Positions 24,711 through 32,949 of a stretch of 39,261 nucleotides of DNA are shown one piece after another. Position 1 is the stretch's first letter; every line of letters begins with the position of its first letter. The translations under genes and the position numbers were made by a program. Under the pieces are notes generated by a model. It ran no database searches and had not been told where the DNA came from. It saw only the letters and a program-made list of their open reading frames with translations. This DNA is from JAJFFW01 sp038531315 (GTDB lineage: Bacteria > Pseudomonadota > Alphaproteobacteria > Caulobacterales > Parvularculaceae): NCBI GenBank assembly GCA_038531315.1, contig JBCBBT010000030.1, positions 1 to 39,261 of the forward strand. Direction: 5' to 3'.

Positions 24711-25865
24711 TTAGCTCTTTTTGTAGGGCGAATAGGAACTGAGGACGTCGATTTCGGCGTCGCCCTGATTTTTCTCCGCATCAAGGTAGCGCGCAATAGC
24801 ATCGCGAAAACCATCGTCCCGGATCCAGTGGGCGGAATAGGTGGCGACAGGGTCATAGCCGCGCGCAATCTTGTGTTCGCCCTGTGCGCCGGCCTCGACG
24901 CGCGAAAGCCCGCGTTCGATCGCGAAATCGATGGCCTGATGGTAGCAAACTTCAAAATGCAAAAACTGATGCGTTTCAGCGCAGCCCCAATAGCGACCGT
25001 AAAGCGTGTCGCCGCCAATAAAGTTCAGCGCGCCGGCGATCGGCGCGCCGCCGCGTTCGGCGACGACCATCATCAGGCTGTCTTTCATGGTCTCGGCGAT
25101 GCGCCGGAAAAAGCTGCGCGTCAGATAAGGCCGACCCCATTTGCGCGCGCCGGTGTCCTGATAGAACAGCCAGAACGCATCCCAGTGGCGCTCTTCGATG
25201 TCGTCGCCCACGAGACGGTCGATCGTGATGTCATTCGCGAGCGCATCGCGGCGTTCGCGGCGGATCGTCTTGCGTTTGCGAGACGCAAGCGCGCCCAGAA
25301 AGTCGTCAAAGCGCTCATAGCCGCGATTGAACCAATGATATTGAACCCCTTGGCGGCGTAAAAATCCGGCCTCGCCAAGCGCAGCGGCGTCCACATCTGT
25401 AAGAAAATTTACGTGTGCGGATGAAAGCCCAATCTGATCCGACGCCTGCCGCGCGCCTGACGCGAGGGCGCGCCGCGCTTGCCGCCCGTCCGCTAATAAT
25501 CGCGGGCCGGCGGCGGGCGTAAACGGCGCCGCGCATAAGAGTTTCGGGTAATACCGCCCGCCCGCGCGTTCATAGGCGTCAGCCCAGTGATGATCGAAAA
25601 TATATTCGCCCTGGCTTTGGCTTTTCACGTAACAGGGCATGACCCCGGCTACGTCGCCGTTTTGCTCCATCACGAGATGCAACGGCGCCCAGCCGGCCTC
25701 GGCGCAGGCGGACTTTGACGTCTCAAGCGCATGCAGGAAGTCGTAGGCGACAAACGGATTAAAGGCTTCACCGGTTGCAGCCGCCAAACCGTCCCAGACG
25801 TCGCGGCCGATCTCGGCGATCGACGGGCAGGTTTTGATCGTGACGGCGTCGCTTCCGTCCGCCAT
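24711..25865 (-). CDS. FemAB-like GNAT-superfamily acyltransferase (COG3146/DUF482)
   Basis: Protein of 384 residues. Visible family features are NPFVAYDFLHALETSKSAC near the N-terminus, FDHHWADAYERAGGRYYPKL, RRERRDALANDITIDRLVGD in the middle, GALNFIGGDTLYGRYWGC and the end HFEVCYHQAIDFAIERGLSR...GAQGEHKIARGY. This is the peptidogalycan/FemAB-like family of the GNAT fold; its substrate is not known. The ATG shares a base with the ridA stop (TGATG), and the next gene starts 4 bases after its stop, so it is the second gene of a tightly packed operon. Confidence 0.87.
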   Translation of the reverse strand: MADGSDAVTIKTCPSIAEIGRDVWDGLAAATGEAFNPFVAYDFLHALETSKSACAEAGWAPLHLVMEQNGDVAGVMPCYVKSQSQGEYIFDHHWADAYERAGGRYYPKLLCAAPFTPAAGPRLLADGRQARRALASGARQASDQIGLSSAHVNFLTDVDAAALGEAGFLRRQGVQYHWFNRGYERFDDFLGALASRKRKTIRRERRDALANDITIDRLVGDDIEERHWDAFWLFYQDTGARKWGRPYLTRSFFRRIAETMKDSLMMVVAERGGAPIAGALNFIGGDTLYGRYWGCAETHQFLHFEVCYHQAIDFAIERGLSRVEAGAQGEHKIARGYDPVATYSAHWIRDDGFRDAIARYLDAEKNQGDAEIDVLSSYSPYKKS

Positions 25866-26326
25866 CAGCTGATCTCGAAAACGCCGTCGATCTCAACGGC
25901 GGCGCCCATCGGCAGGGACGGCGCGGCGACGGCGGCGCGCGCATGTTTGCCGGCGTCGCCAAAGACGGCGACCATGAGGTCGGACGCGCCATTGACGACT
26001 ATCGGATGGTCGGCGAAATCAGCCGGCGCATTGACGAACCCGCCAAGCTTGACAACGCGGCGGACACGATCGAGATCGCCGCCGCATGCCGCCTTGACCT
26101 GCGCGATCAGATTGAGCGCGCAGGCGCGCGCCGCCTCCTTGCCATCGTCCACTGACAACTCCTTGCCGACGCAGCCCGCGATAAGCCCGTCCGCCGTCAG
26201 AGACACTTGCCCGGAAACGAAAACCAGCGATCCCGAGATGACATAGGGAACATAGTTGGCGACCGGCGCGGGGGCGTCGGGCAACGACAGGCCCATGGCG
26301 TTCAAACGGTCTTCGACTGCGCTCAC
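25865..26326 (-). CDS. RidA/YjgF-family protein
   Basis: A 153-residue member of the Rid family, which hydrolyses reactive enamine/imine intermediates. Conserved pieces are NYVPYVISGSLVFVSGQVSL, CALNLIAQVKAACGGDLDRV and the end VNGASDLMVAVFGDAGKHAR then AAVAAPSLPMGAAVEIDGVF. The catalytic arginine of true RidA (in the C-terminal RxxV motif) is not obvious: the equivalent stretch reads ARAAVAAPSLPMGAAVEID, so this may be one of the Rid subgroups with a different activity. The GTG at 26326 is chosen because GGAGAG lies 5 bases upstream. It is the first gene of a four-gene operon (ridA-like, FemAB-like, DUF2007, HIT). Confidence 0.88.
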   Translation of the reverse strand: MSAVEDRLNAMGLSLPDAPAPVANYVPYVISGSLVFVSGQVSLTADGLIAGCVGKELSVDDGKEAARACALNLIAQVKAACGGDLDRVRRVVKLGGFVNAPADFADHPIVVNGASDLMVAVFGDAGKHARAAVAAPSLPMGAAVEIDGVFEIS

Positions 26327-26399
26327 GTGAACTCTCCGATGGCCGGGCGGTGATCGGCCCTCATGAAAGCTTATCGCCTTAAGCTTGTTGCTCAAGCAG

Positions 26400-26427
26400 A
26401 AAGAGCCGGCGCGCAGGCCGGCTCTTT
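26400..26427 (-). terminator. Terminator after the methyltransferase gene (minus strand)
   Basis: Perfect 11-base arms AAAGAGCCGGC (26400-26410) and GCCGGCTCTTT (26417-26427) around GCGCAG. On the minus strand it is followed only by a short T-rich stretch, so its efficiency is uncertain. Confidence 0.6.
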
Positions 26428-26466
26428 GTCGCGTTCAATGATGTTGATGGCGCGCCGTGTTCGCGA

Positions 26467-27423
26467 TCAGGCGGGCTTGCGAAATTTCAGCGTCATCCGG
26501 TCGGACTCGCCGATCGCCGTCATCTGCTCGCGCAACGCCGCATCTTCGCGGCTTGTGGCGAGCGCCGGCGGCAGGCGCCAGACAACATCTTCATTGGTCG
26601 GCTGATCTTTTGGATTGGCATTGATTTCGCTCGCCTCGACAAACTCAAAGCCGGCCGCTTCCATGGCCGCTTTGACGTCGCTTTCCTTGACGTACCCGTT
26701 ATCGCCTTCGGCCCAGACGTCGTCATTGCTCTCCGGCGCGCGGTGTTGGACGATCCCGACGACGCCGCCGGGTTTCAGCGCGGTAAAAAGATCTGCAAGC
26801 GCACTGCTTTCAAAACCGCCTTCCTCTTCAAAGCGGGCAAGGTGATGGTAGGCGCGCACGACGAGGGCGGCGTCGACGGCGCCGGCCGCGCTTTCTGGCA
26901 TGGCGCCGAATACAGCGGCGGTCACGGCGGCGTCGCCATCGCCGCGCCACTCTTCAGCCTGCGCTGTCCAGGTTTGCGTCCATGTATCCTTCGCGGCGAG
27001 GAACTCTTCATTCGCAAACCCGCCGAACAGAGCCCACATCGATTTGGCGTAGTCGACGCCGATGACCGTTCCCTCGTCGCCGAGATAAGGCATCAGAATA
27101 CGCGTGTAATACCCGCCGCCTGGCAGAACATCGATCACGGTCATGCCGGGCTCGACGCCGATGAACTCAAGGGTTTCTTTGGGATGGCGAAATTGATAGC
27201 GGGCCTGGTTTTCTTCCGGCTGCGCGGCGAGCACCGCATCAAGAGACCGGTCGGCGCCGTCGACGGCGGTCTCGAGGTCGGCGGCCGCATCAGCCGCGTC
27301 ATCGGCCGGCGCGACCTCCGCCGCTTCGGTATCCGGGGCCGGCTTGGCGGCCTCGTCGGCCGGCGTTTCGCCGCAGGCGGTCACGATGGCCGCGAGGGCG
27401 GCGCTGATCAGTAATCTCTTCAT
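26467..27423 (-). CDS. Lipoprotein-signal SAM-dependent methyltransferase-like protein (COG4798)
   Basis: Protein of 318 residues starting with a lipoprotein signal peptide (MKRLLISAALAAIVTACGE, lipid-anchor Cys17), then an acidic Ala/Asp/Pro-rich linker to about residue 65 and a class I methyltransferase-like domain: motif I VIDVLPGGGYYTRIL, motif II GTVIGVDYA, and ALKPGGVVGIVQHRA. Such predicted methyltransferases of COG4798 are often secreted, which is odd because S-adenosylmethionine is not expected in the periplasm; the true activity is not established. It is transcribed alone between dinB and the ridA operon, with a hairpin terminator after it. Confidence 0.86.
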   Translation of the reverse strand: MKRLLISAALAAIVTACGETPADEAAKPAPDTEAAEVAPADDAADAAADLETAVDGADRSLDAVLAAQPEENQARYQFRHPKETLEFIGVEPGMTVIDVLPGGGYYTRILMPYLGDEGTVIGVDYAKSMWALFGGFANEEFLAAKDTWTQTWTAQAEEWRGDGDAAVTAAVFGAMPESAAGAVDAALVVRAYHHLARFEEEGGFESSALADLFTALKPGGVVGIVQHRAPESNDDVWAEGDNGYVKESDVKAAMEAAGFEFVEASEINANPKDQPTNEDVVWRLPPALATSREDAALREQMTAIGESDRMTLKFRKPA

Positions 27424-27535
27424 GGGATATCCTCATGGGTTGGCGTTGCGGTCTGCGCTTCGACGCGCCCAGACCTTGCGATTGTTAGTGTCGGCAGGTT
27501 TGTAGCGGAGCGGGCGCTGGCTGTTAAGATTTTGT

Positions 27536-28849
27536 TCAACCCTCAATATGTTTGCGTAATCGCTTGTTTGCGCTTGTTTTTTTGAATGTTCTTCCGGCCC
27601 CGATGATGTCGTCGCCAAACCTTGCGCGGATTTCATCAATGGCTTTTTCCTGACTGGCGAGGCGCTGTTCGTCGGCTTCAAACAATTCCGCCTGCGGCGC
27701 ACCGTCCTCCGGCGCGAGATCGGAATAGCCGATCCCGATCAATCGATAGGCGGCGCCTTTGAGGGAGTCGCGCAAAAGCGGTTGCGCAGTTTTGAAAGCC
27801 GTGCGGGCGAGATTGGAATGACGCGGCAGGGTCGCGCGCCGCGTCAGCGATTTAAAGTCCGCCGTTTTCAGCTTCAATGTCACAACGCGGCCCGTCAGAT
27901 GTTTTTCTTTCATCCGCGCCGATACTTTTTCGCAAAGCATCCACAACCGGTCTTCAAGCCAGCGCGGATCGCGCACGTCATCGGAAAACGTCGTCTCGCT
28001 CGACACGCTTTTGACTTCGCGGGACGGCCTGACCGTGCGCGTATCGAGACCGCGCGACAACCGATAAAGTCTGAGGCCCATCTCACCATAGCGCTTCGCG
28101 AGCGTCGCCTCATCTATTGCCTGGAGCTGTGCGATTTGCGTCAGGCCGTCTTTAGCGAGCGTCGCATTCATCGCTTTGCCGACGCCCCAGATGAGTGAGA
28201 TCGGCTGCGCCGCCAGAAAGCTTGTCGTCTCCTCGCGCCCGATCACCTTAAAGCCGTGCGGCTTGTCGAAATCGGACGCGATCTTGGCGAGGTATTTGTT
28301 ATGCGAAAGCCCGATCGAGACGGTGACGCCGATCTCCGCCTTGATGCGGCGCTGAAGGTCGGCGAGCGCCAGCGCCGGCTTCATCCCATGCAGGCGCTCC
28401 GTACCCGTAAGATCCATAAACGCTTCGTCAATTGACAAGGGTTCGACCAGCGGCGTCAGCGCCTGCATCATGGTGCGGATGGCGCGCCCGACCGCGGCGT
28501 ATTTCGCCATGTCCGGCTTGATAACGACCGCGTCCGGACAGGCTTTGAGCGCCTTGAACATCGGCATCGCCGAGCGGATCCCATAGGTTCGCGCCACATA
28601 ACACGCGGTGGAGACAACGCCGCGCTGACCGCCGCCGATGATCACGGGCGCGTCGGCGAGCGCGGGGTCGTCGCGCTTTTCAACGGCGGCGTAAAATGCG
28701 TCGCAATCGAGATGGGCGATGGCGAGCGACAAGGCTTCGCGGTGGCGAACGATTCGCGCGCCGCCGCACGAAGCGCAGGCGCTCGTGTGCTCGTCAAAGA
28801 TCGTCAGACAATCTCTGCAAAATCCAGAAAGTGTATCATTTTCAGACAC
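27536..28849 (-). CDS. dinB: DNA polymerase IV (DinB) with N-terminal zinc ribbon
   Basis: Y-family translesion polymerase of 437 residues. An N-terminal extension carries C11-X2-C14-X10-C25-X2-C28, a zinc-ribbon-like knuckle absent from E. coli DinB. The catalytic residues are visible in HLDCDAFYAAVEKRDDP (D48, D50) and SIDEAFMD (D141, E142); the little-finger domain is in the C-terminal half. There is no clear beta-clamp motif at the very end. It starts at a GTG (28849). The upstream region shared with divK contains no recognisable LexA direct repeat (GTTC-N7-GTTC), so SOS control is not supported by eye. Confidence 0.93.
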   Translation of the reverse strand: MSENDTLSGFCRDCLTIFDEHTSACASCGGARIVRHREALSLAIAHLDCDAFYAAVEKRDDPALADAPVIIGGGQRGVVSTACYVARTYGIRSAMPMFKALKACPDAVVIKPDMAKYAAVGRAIRTMMQALTPLVEPLSIDEAFMDLTGTERLHGMKPALALADLQRRIKAEIGVTVSIGLSHNKYLAKIASDFDKPHGFKVIGREETTSFLAAQPISLIWGVGKAMNATLAKDGLTQIAQLQAIDEATLAKRYGEMGLRLYRLSRGLDTRTVRPSREVKSVSSETTFSDDVRDPRWLEDRLWMLCEKVSARMKEKHLTGRVVTLKLKTADFKSLTRRATLPRHSNLARTAFKTAQPLLRDSLKGAAYRLIGIGYSDLAPEDGAPQAELFEADEQRLASQEKAIDEIRARFGDDIIGAGRTFKKTSANKRLRKHIEG

Positions 28850-28947
28850 TTGGCGCTCATCTCACCGCGATTTCGTTTCAAATTGTCGAGAATGTTTTCA
28901 GCATAAACACTCAATTAATAACTTTGCCGCGTTATGGCGACAGCAGC

Positions 28948-28952
28948 GACTC
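28948..28952 (+). promoter_or_regulatory. GANTC methylation site upstream of divK
   Basis: GACTC at 28948-28952, about 34 bases before the divK ATG, matches the CcrM site. No TTAA-N7-TTAA box was found in this spacer. Confidence 0.35.
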
Positions 28953-28985
28953 CCCCTCGCAATTGGGGATTAGTTAAGGCCTATT

Positions 28986-29381
28986 ATGTCGGCGATGGAA
29001 AAAATCGATTACGGGACGGTGAAGACGGTGCTGATTGTTGAGGACAACGATCTCAACATGAAGCTGTTTCACGACCTGCTCGAAGCGCACGGCTATGGCA
29101 CGCTGCAGGCGGGGACTGGCCCCGAGGCCATTGCACTGGCGCGCAAGCACCAGCCAGACCTGATCTTGATGGATATTCAGCTGCCGGAAGTCTCCGGGCT
29201 GCAGGTGACCGCGCAGATAAAGGGCGAGGAAGCGCTCGCCGATATCCCGGTGATCGCCGTGACCGCATTCGCCATGAAGGGCGACGAGGAGCGCATCCGC
29301 GCCGGCGGTTGTGAAGATTATATCGCCAAACCGATTTCAGTTTCGGATTTTCTTGAGAAAGTAAAAAGGTATTTGGACTAG
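28986..29381 (+). CDS. divK: Single-domain response regulator DivK
   Basis: A 131-residue receiver domain with no output domain. The acidic pocket VEDND (19-23), phosphoacceptor Asp63 in LILMDIQLPEVSG, the switch threonine in VIAVTAFAMKGDEER and the lysine in DYIAKPISV are all present. The sequence and its position directly before pleD identify DivK, which controls CtrA activity through the histidine kinases PleC, DivJ and DivL. The ATG at 28986 is preceded by TTAAGG; an in-frame ATG at 28995 is an alternative. It is divergent from dinB. Confidence 0.94.
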   Translation: MSAMEKIDYGTVKTVLIVEDNDLNMKLFHDLLEAHGYGTLQAGTGPEAIALARKHQPDLILMDIQLPEVSGLQVTAQIKGEEALADIPVIAVTAFAMKGDEERIRAGGCEDYIAKPISVSDFLEKVKRYLD

Positions 29382-29424
29382 GCTCGTCTCCCGTACCTGA
29401 GCAGCCCTGTCTGAAGGAGGCGTA

Positions 29425-30807
29425 ATGACGGCGCGCGTACTGGTCGTCGATGACCTCGAACCGAACGTGAAATTGCTGGAGGCAAAGCTTCGCGCCGAGT
29501 ATTTCGACGTGCTGAGCGCCTTTTCCGGCAAGGAAGCGGTTGAGATTTCCAAGGCCGAACAGCCGGACATTATCCTGCTCGACGTCATGATGCCGGGCAT
29601 GGACGGGTTTGAGGCGTGCCGCGTGATCAAGGCGGACCCGGAAACGGCCCATATTCCGATCGTTATGGTCACCGCGCTCGACCAGCAGGCGGACCGCGTC
29701 GCCGGTCTTCAGGCGGGCGCGGATGATTTTCTGACAAAACCGGTCGAGGACGTCGCTCTGTTCGCCCGCGTGCGCAGCCTGACGCGTCTTAAGATGATGA
29801 CCGATGAACTGCGGATGCGCTATGCGACCGGCAAGGGGCTCGGCGTCGTTGAAAATATCGATGTTTCTCCGGAGCCGGAAGATCTCGACGAAGTGCGTCT
29901 GTTCATCATTGATGATCAACTGGAACAATCGAAGCGGATCGAAGCGGGTCTCGGTGAGAATTTCAACATCGCCGTGGAAACGGAGCCGGAAGTTGCGCTC
30001 TCGCGCGTCAAGACCGGCGATTTCGACCTTGTGATCGTCAATATGGCGATCGAAGCCATGGACCCGTTGCGCTTGTGTTCGTCGATCCGGTCCTTTGAAG
30101 AAACCAGAATGACGCCATTGTTGGCGATTGTGCGCCAGAGCGATACGCGCAAACTCGTCCGTGCGCTGGATATCGGCGTCAATGATTATCTGACCCGGCC
30201 GGTTGAGAAGAACGAACTTGTCGCGCGGGTGACGACGCAGGTCCGGCGCAAGCGTTACATCGACCAGCTGCGCTCGTCGTTCCAGCAGAGCCTTGAAATG
30301 GCGGTCACCGACCAGCTGACGGGGCTTTACAATCGCCGTTATCTGGCGAGCCATTTGTCCGCCATGTTCGATCGCGCCTATTGGACCGGGCGGCCGCTGT
30401 CGGTGATGATCATGGATCTCGACCACTTCAAGTCGGTCAACGACACGCATGGTCATGACGCCGGCGACAAGGTCATTCAGGAATTCGCCAATTGCATCAA
30501 ATCCTCCGTGCGGGGCATTGATCTCGCGTGCCGGTATGGCGGGGAGGAGTTTCTGATCGCGATGCCGGATACGGACAAACACTTCGCCGGCATGATCGCC
30601 GAGCGTCTGCGCCAGGAAATGGAAGCGCTCGAGATCGTTTTGAATGGCGGGCGCGATATTTTGAACGTAACGGTGTCGATCGGGATCGCCTCGTCTGAGG
30701 ACGGCGGCAAGGACGACACGGCGCAAAAACTGATCAAGCGCGCGGACACCGCGCTTTATGAGGCGAAATCGGGCGGGCGCAATCGCGTGATCGATAGCGC
30801 GGCCTGA
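29425..30807 (+). CDS. pleD: Diguanylate cyclase response regulator PleD
   Basis: Makes cyclic di-GMP in the stalked-cell developmental pathway. The 460 residues form REC1 with phosphoacceptor Asp53 (IILLDVMMPGMDGF), REC2 with the phosphoacceptor position replaced by Asn (DLVIVNMAIEAMD), so an adaptor domain as in Caulobacter, and a GGDEF domain with the active motif GGEEF (372-376). An inhibitory I-site RGID (363-366) lies five residues before it, predicting product feedback. The ATG follows a strong AAGGAGG. It starts 43 bases after divK and is presumably in the same operon. Confidence 0.95.
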   Translation: MTARVLVVDDLEPNVKLLEAKLRAEYFDVLSAFSGKEAVEISKAEQPDIILLDVMMPGMDGFEACRVIKADPETAHIPIVMVTALDQQADRVAGLQAGADDFLTKPVEDVALFARVRSLTRLKMMTDELRMRYATGKGLGVVENIDVSPEPEDLDEVRLFIIDDQLEQSKRIEAGLGENFNIAVETEPEVALSRVKTGDFDLVIVNMAIEAMDPLRLCSSIRSFEETRMTPLLAIVRQSDTRKLVRALDIGVNDYLTRPVEKNELVARVTTQVRRKRYIDQLRSSFQQSLEMAVTDQLTGLYNRRYLASHLSAMFDRAYWTGRPLSVMIMDLDHFKSVNDTHGHDAGDKVIQEFANCIKSSVRGIDLACRYGGEEFLIAMPDTDKHFAGMIAERLRQEMEALEIVLNGGRDILNVTVSIGIASSEDGGKDDTAQKLIKRADTALYEAKSGGRNRVIDSAA

Positions 30808-30831
30808 CGATGCGCCGCCGGCGGGGGCGGG

Positions 30832-30891
30832 CGATACTTGGCGCGATACTGGGGGCCAAACTGGGGGCGATACTTCTGCCGATACTGCAGG
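30832..30891. repeat. 12-base tandem repeat, five units, after pleD
   Basis: Five consecutive 12-base units begin CGATACT (30832, 30844, 30868, 30880) or CCAAACT (30856), with the G-rich second halves varying. They lie between the pleD stop and the terminator. On the minus strand they would read as (Q/K)YR-type four-residue units, but no credible gene contains them. Confidence 0.75.
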
Positions 30892-30930
30892 GGGCCTGAC
30901 GGAGACGCTTGAACTCCGGTGCGAGCGTAG

Positions 30931-30961
30931 AAAAAGCCGCCTCTTTTGAGGCGGCTTTTTT
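30931..30961. terminator. Bidirectional terminator between pleD and rpmG
   Basis: Perfect 13-base arms AAAAAGCCGCCTC (30931-30943) and GAGGCGGCTTTTT (30948-30960) around TTTT give a T-run on both strands. It serves pleD (plus) and rpmG (minus). Confidence 0.92.
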
Positions 30962-30989
30962 GCGGTCTCAAATACCGGCGGGCTCGATC

Positions 30990-31157
30990 TTACTTGATCT
31001 TGCCTTCCTTGAATTCGACGTGTTTGCGCGCAACCGGGTCGTATTTCTTCAATACGAGCTTTTCGGTCATGGTGCGGGTGTTTTTCTTCGTGACGTAGAA
31101 ATACCCCGTGTCCGCAGTCGAATTGAGGCGGATTTTGACGGTTGTCGGCTTGGCCAT
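30990..31157 (-). CDS. rpmG: 50S ribosomal protein L33
   Basis: A 55-residue ribosomal protein, MAKPTTVKIRLNSTADTGYF to VARKHVEFKEGKIK, the standard length and sequence in alphaproteobacteria, of the cysteine-free type. The ATG is at 31157 and the stop TAA at 30990-30992. A bidirectional terminator lies just downstream. The MFS gene ends 141 bases upstream on the same strand; the spacer shows no obvious promoter to my eye. Confidence 0.96.
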   Translation of the reverse strand: MAKPTTVKIRLNSTADTGYFYVTKKNTRTMTEKLVLKKYDPVARKHVEFKEGKIK

Positions 31158-31298
31158 AGCCCTGATCCTTCGCGTCGGGGCGCACGCGCGCAGGGGCGGC
31201 GGGCGCTCTGAATTGAAGCGCGGAAAATAGGGATGTGCGGCCCCAAGTCAAGCGGAAACTGCCCTGCAACGCGGGCCTCGCCATGGCGGCGCGCGCGC

Positions 31299-32468
31299 TC
31301 ATGGCGTCGCCGCATTGCGCCGTAAAAACAGCGCGATCAACAGCACGATAAAGAACGCGCCAAGCGTGTAGGCGAGGGCGTCGGGGCCGAAAGCGTCCAT
31401 CATCGGACCGGTGACGGCGGGGCCGACCAGCGCGCCGGCGGCGTACGCAAAGGCCATCCCGGCGTTCGCCGCCGCCAGCTCGCGGTCCTTGAAGCGCGCG
31501 CCGATGAAGGCGAGGCCGCAAGTGTTGAGCCCGACAATCGCGCCGCCCCAGAAAATCAGCAGGAGATAAAGGCTCGACGGCGCGCTCGCCGCCACCGGCA
31601 GGAAAAACGCCCCCGCCATCCCCAATGCGGCGCAGGTGAAGAATATCGGCATCGGGCGGAAGCGGTCGATTGCGCGTCCGATCAGGTATTGAAACGCGAC
31701 CGGACCCAGTGCGTATGCAAGGACGATCCGGCCCGCTGTTTCTTCCGCCATGCCGAGGCGAATGCCGTAAATCGGGGCGAGCCCCATCATCACGCCCTCG
31801 GCGGCGGCGAAAATGGCCACAGCGATGAAGACAGACGGCGCGAGCCGCGCCATCTTCAACAGCGACGCATGGGCGGCGTCGGGCGCAAACCGCGGCGCGC
31901 GCGCAAGGAGAACCGGCGGCGCGGCGAGCGCGAGAAACGCAATGCCCGCCATGAACGGCGGGCGTCCATCGTAACCGGTGACTTCGAGCGCAATCGGCCC
32001 CGCCGCAAAGCCCGCGGCCAGCGCCGTCGTGTAAAGCCCGAGAATAGCGCCGCGCCTGGCCGACGGCGCCGCCAGATTGATCCAGACTTCGCTCGCAACA
32101 AAAAGCGCCGCGCCGCCGAGCCCGAAACAAATCCGCACCAGGAACCAAAGGCCCAGATTAGCGCCCGCGACGTAAGCGATCGCGTAACCGAGATAGATCA
32201 CGGCGAACGCGCCGGCCATGACCTTTCGGATGCCGTAACGGGCAATCCATGCGGGCAAGAACGGCGTCACCAAAAGTGAAAAGAGCGGCGTCGTCGCGGT
32301 GTTGAGGCCGATGAACGAATTGCTGGCGCCCTGGCGCTCCAGCAGCACCGCAAAAAACGGCAGGCTATGGCCGAGGCTTGCGCCGAAAATCGCAATCGAT
32401 GCGATCGCGGCGATCAGGCCATGGCGCTGTTCCTGCGTCATCGGCGGGTTCTCGGTGGTTGCGCGCAT
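31299..32468 (-). CDS. Major facilitator superfamily transporter
   Basis: Hydrophobic protein of 389 residues with about twelve membrane helices. The start MRATTENPPMTQEQRHGL is followed by helix 1 (IAAIASIAIFGASLGHSLPF), and the loop 2-3 region reads TPFLPAWIARYGIRKVMAG. The layout fits the YcaD/UMF1-like or sugar/drug MFS proteins; the substrate is unknown. The ATG at 32468 is used; the open frame extends 29 codons upstream but would overlap the DUF983 gene. It lies 16 bases after that gene's stop and so is likely co-transcribed with it. Confidence 0.85.
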   Translation of the reverse strand: MRATTENPPMTQEQRHGLIAAIASIAIFGASLGHSLPFFAVLLERQGASNSFIGLNTATTPLFSLLVTPFLPAWIARYGIRKVMAGAFAVIYLGYAIAYVAGANLGLWFLVRICFGLGGAALFVASEVWINLAAPSARRGAILGLYTTALAAGFAAGPIALEVTGYDGRPPFMAGIAFLALAAPPVLLARAPRFAPDAAHASLLKMARLAPSVFIAVAIFAAAEGVMMGLAPIYGIRLGMAEETAGRIVLAYALGPVAFQYLIGRAIDRFRPMPIFFTCAALGMAGAFFLPVAASAPSSLYLLLIFWGGAIVGLNTCGLAFIGARFKDRELAAANAGMAFAYAAGALVGPAVTGPMMDAFGPDALAYTLGAFFIVLLIALFLRRNAATP

Positions 32469-32484
32469 CGGTGTCTTATCGCCC

Positions 32485-32949
32485 TCAGACGTCCGCCGAC
32501 GCGTCAGCATGCCGGCCGGCGAAGCCATGCATTCTGTTCGCCCACTGAAGACCAATTAGAGCGCCCTTTACCGGCGGCAGGAGCGCGCCCGTCGCGAGCA
32601 CAATCGCCGGCGTCCAGACCGCGAACTGGACAAAGAGCGGCGGGTCGAAGAGCTGTTTGTGGGCCAGCGCCAGCGGGATCACGACATGGCCGATGATCAT
32701 CATGGTGATATAGGGCGGCGCGTCGTCGGCGCGGTGGCCGGCAAGATCAAGCCCGCAGACCGCACAGGTCTCGCGGGTTTTCACATAGCCCGCGAACAAG
32801 GCGCCGCGCCCGCATTGTGGGCAACGCCCGGCGAAGCCGCGCCCAAACGCACGCCGCCATGAACGCGGTCCCGCATTGTCCAAGGGCGCGCGCGCTTCTC
32901 GCTCACCCGCTTCATCGTCGCTCGCCGCCTCGTTGTCGTCTGTCGTCAT
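32485..32949 (-). CDS. DUF983 membrane protein
   Basis: A 154-residue protein of the DUF983 (COG5349) family, unknown function. It has a polar acidic N-terminus, a zinc-knuckle-like pair CPQCG (43-47) and CAVCG (62-66), the DDAPPYITMMIIGHVVIP motif and two membrane helices. DUF983 genes are commonly found near rpmG in alphaproteobacteria, as here. GGAG lies about 6 bases before the ATG at 32949. It leads the MFS gene on the same strand. Confidence 0.87.
   Translation of the reverse strand: MTTDDNEAASDDEAGEREARAPLDNAGPRSWRRAFGRGFAGRCPQCGRGALFAGYVKTRETCAVCGLDLAGHRADDAPPYITMMIIGHVVIPLALAHKQLFDPPLFVQFAVWTPAIVLATGALLPPVKGALIGLQWANRMHGFAGRHADASADV

Noticed and set aside
27515..27531. TTAAGATTTTGTTCAA as a CtrA site near the methyltransferase gene
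   Set aside because: The second half is TTCA at the right spacing, and there is no other supporting signal.
29053..32148. A 1031-codon minus-strand open frame across pleD, rpmG and the MFS gene
   Set aside because: It runs antisense to divK/pleD and out of frame with rpmG and the MFS gene, all of which are recognisable. Long shadow frames are common at this GC content and its translation is Arg/Ala-rich without domain features.
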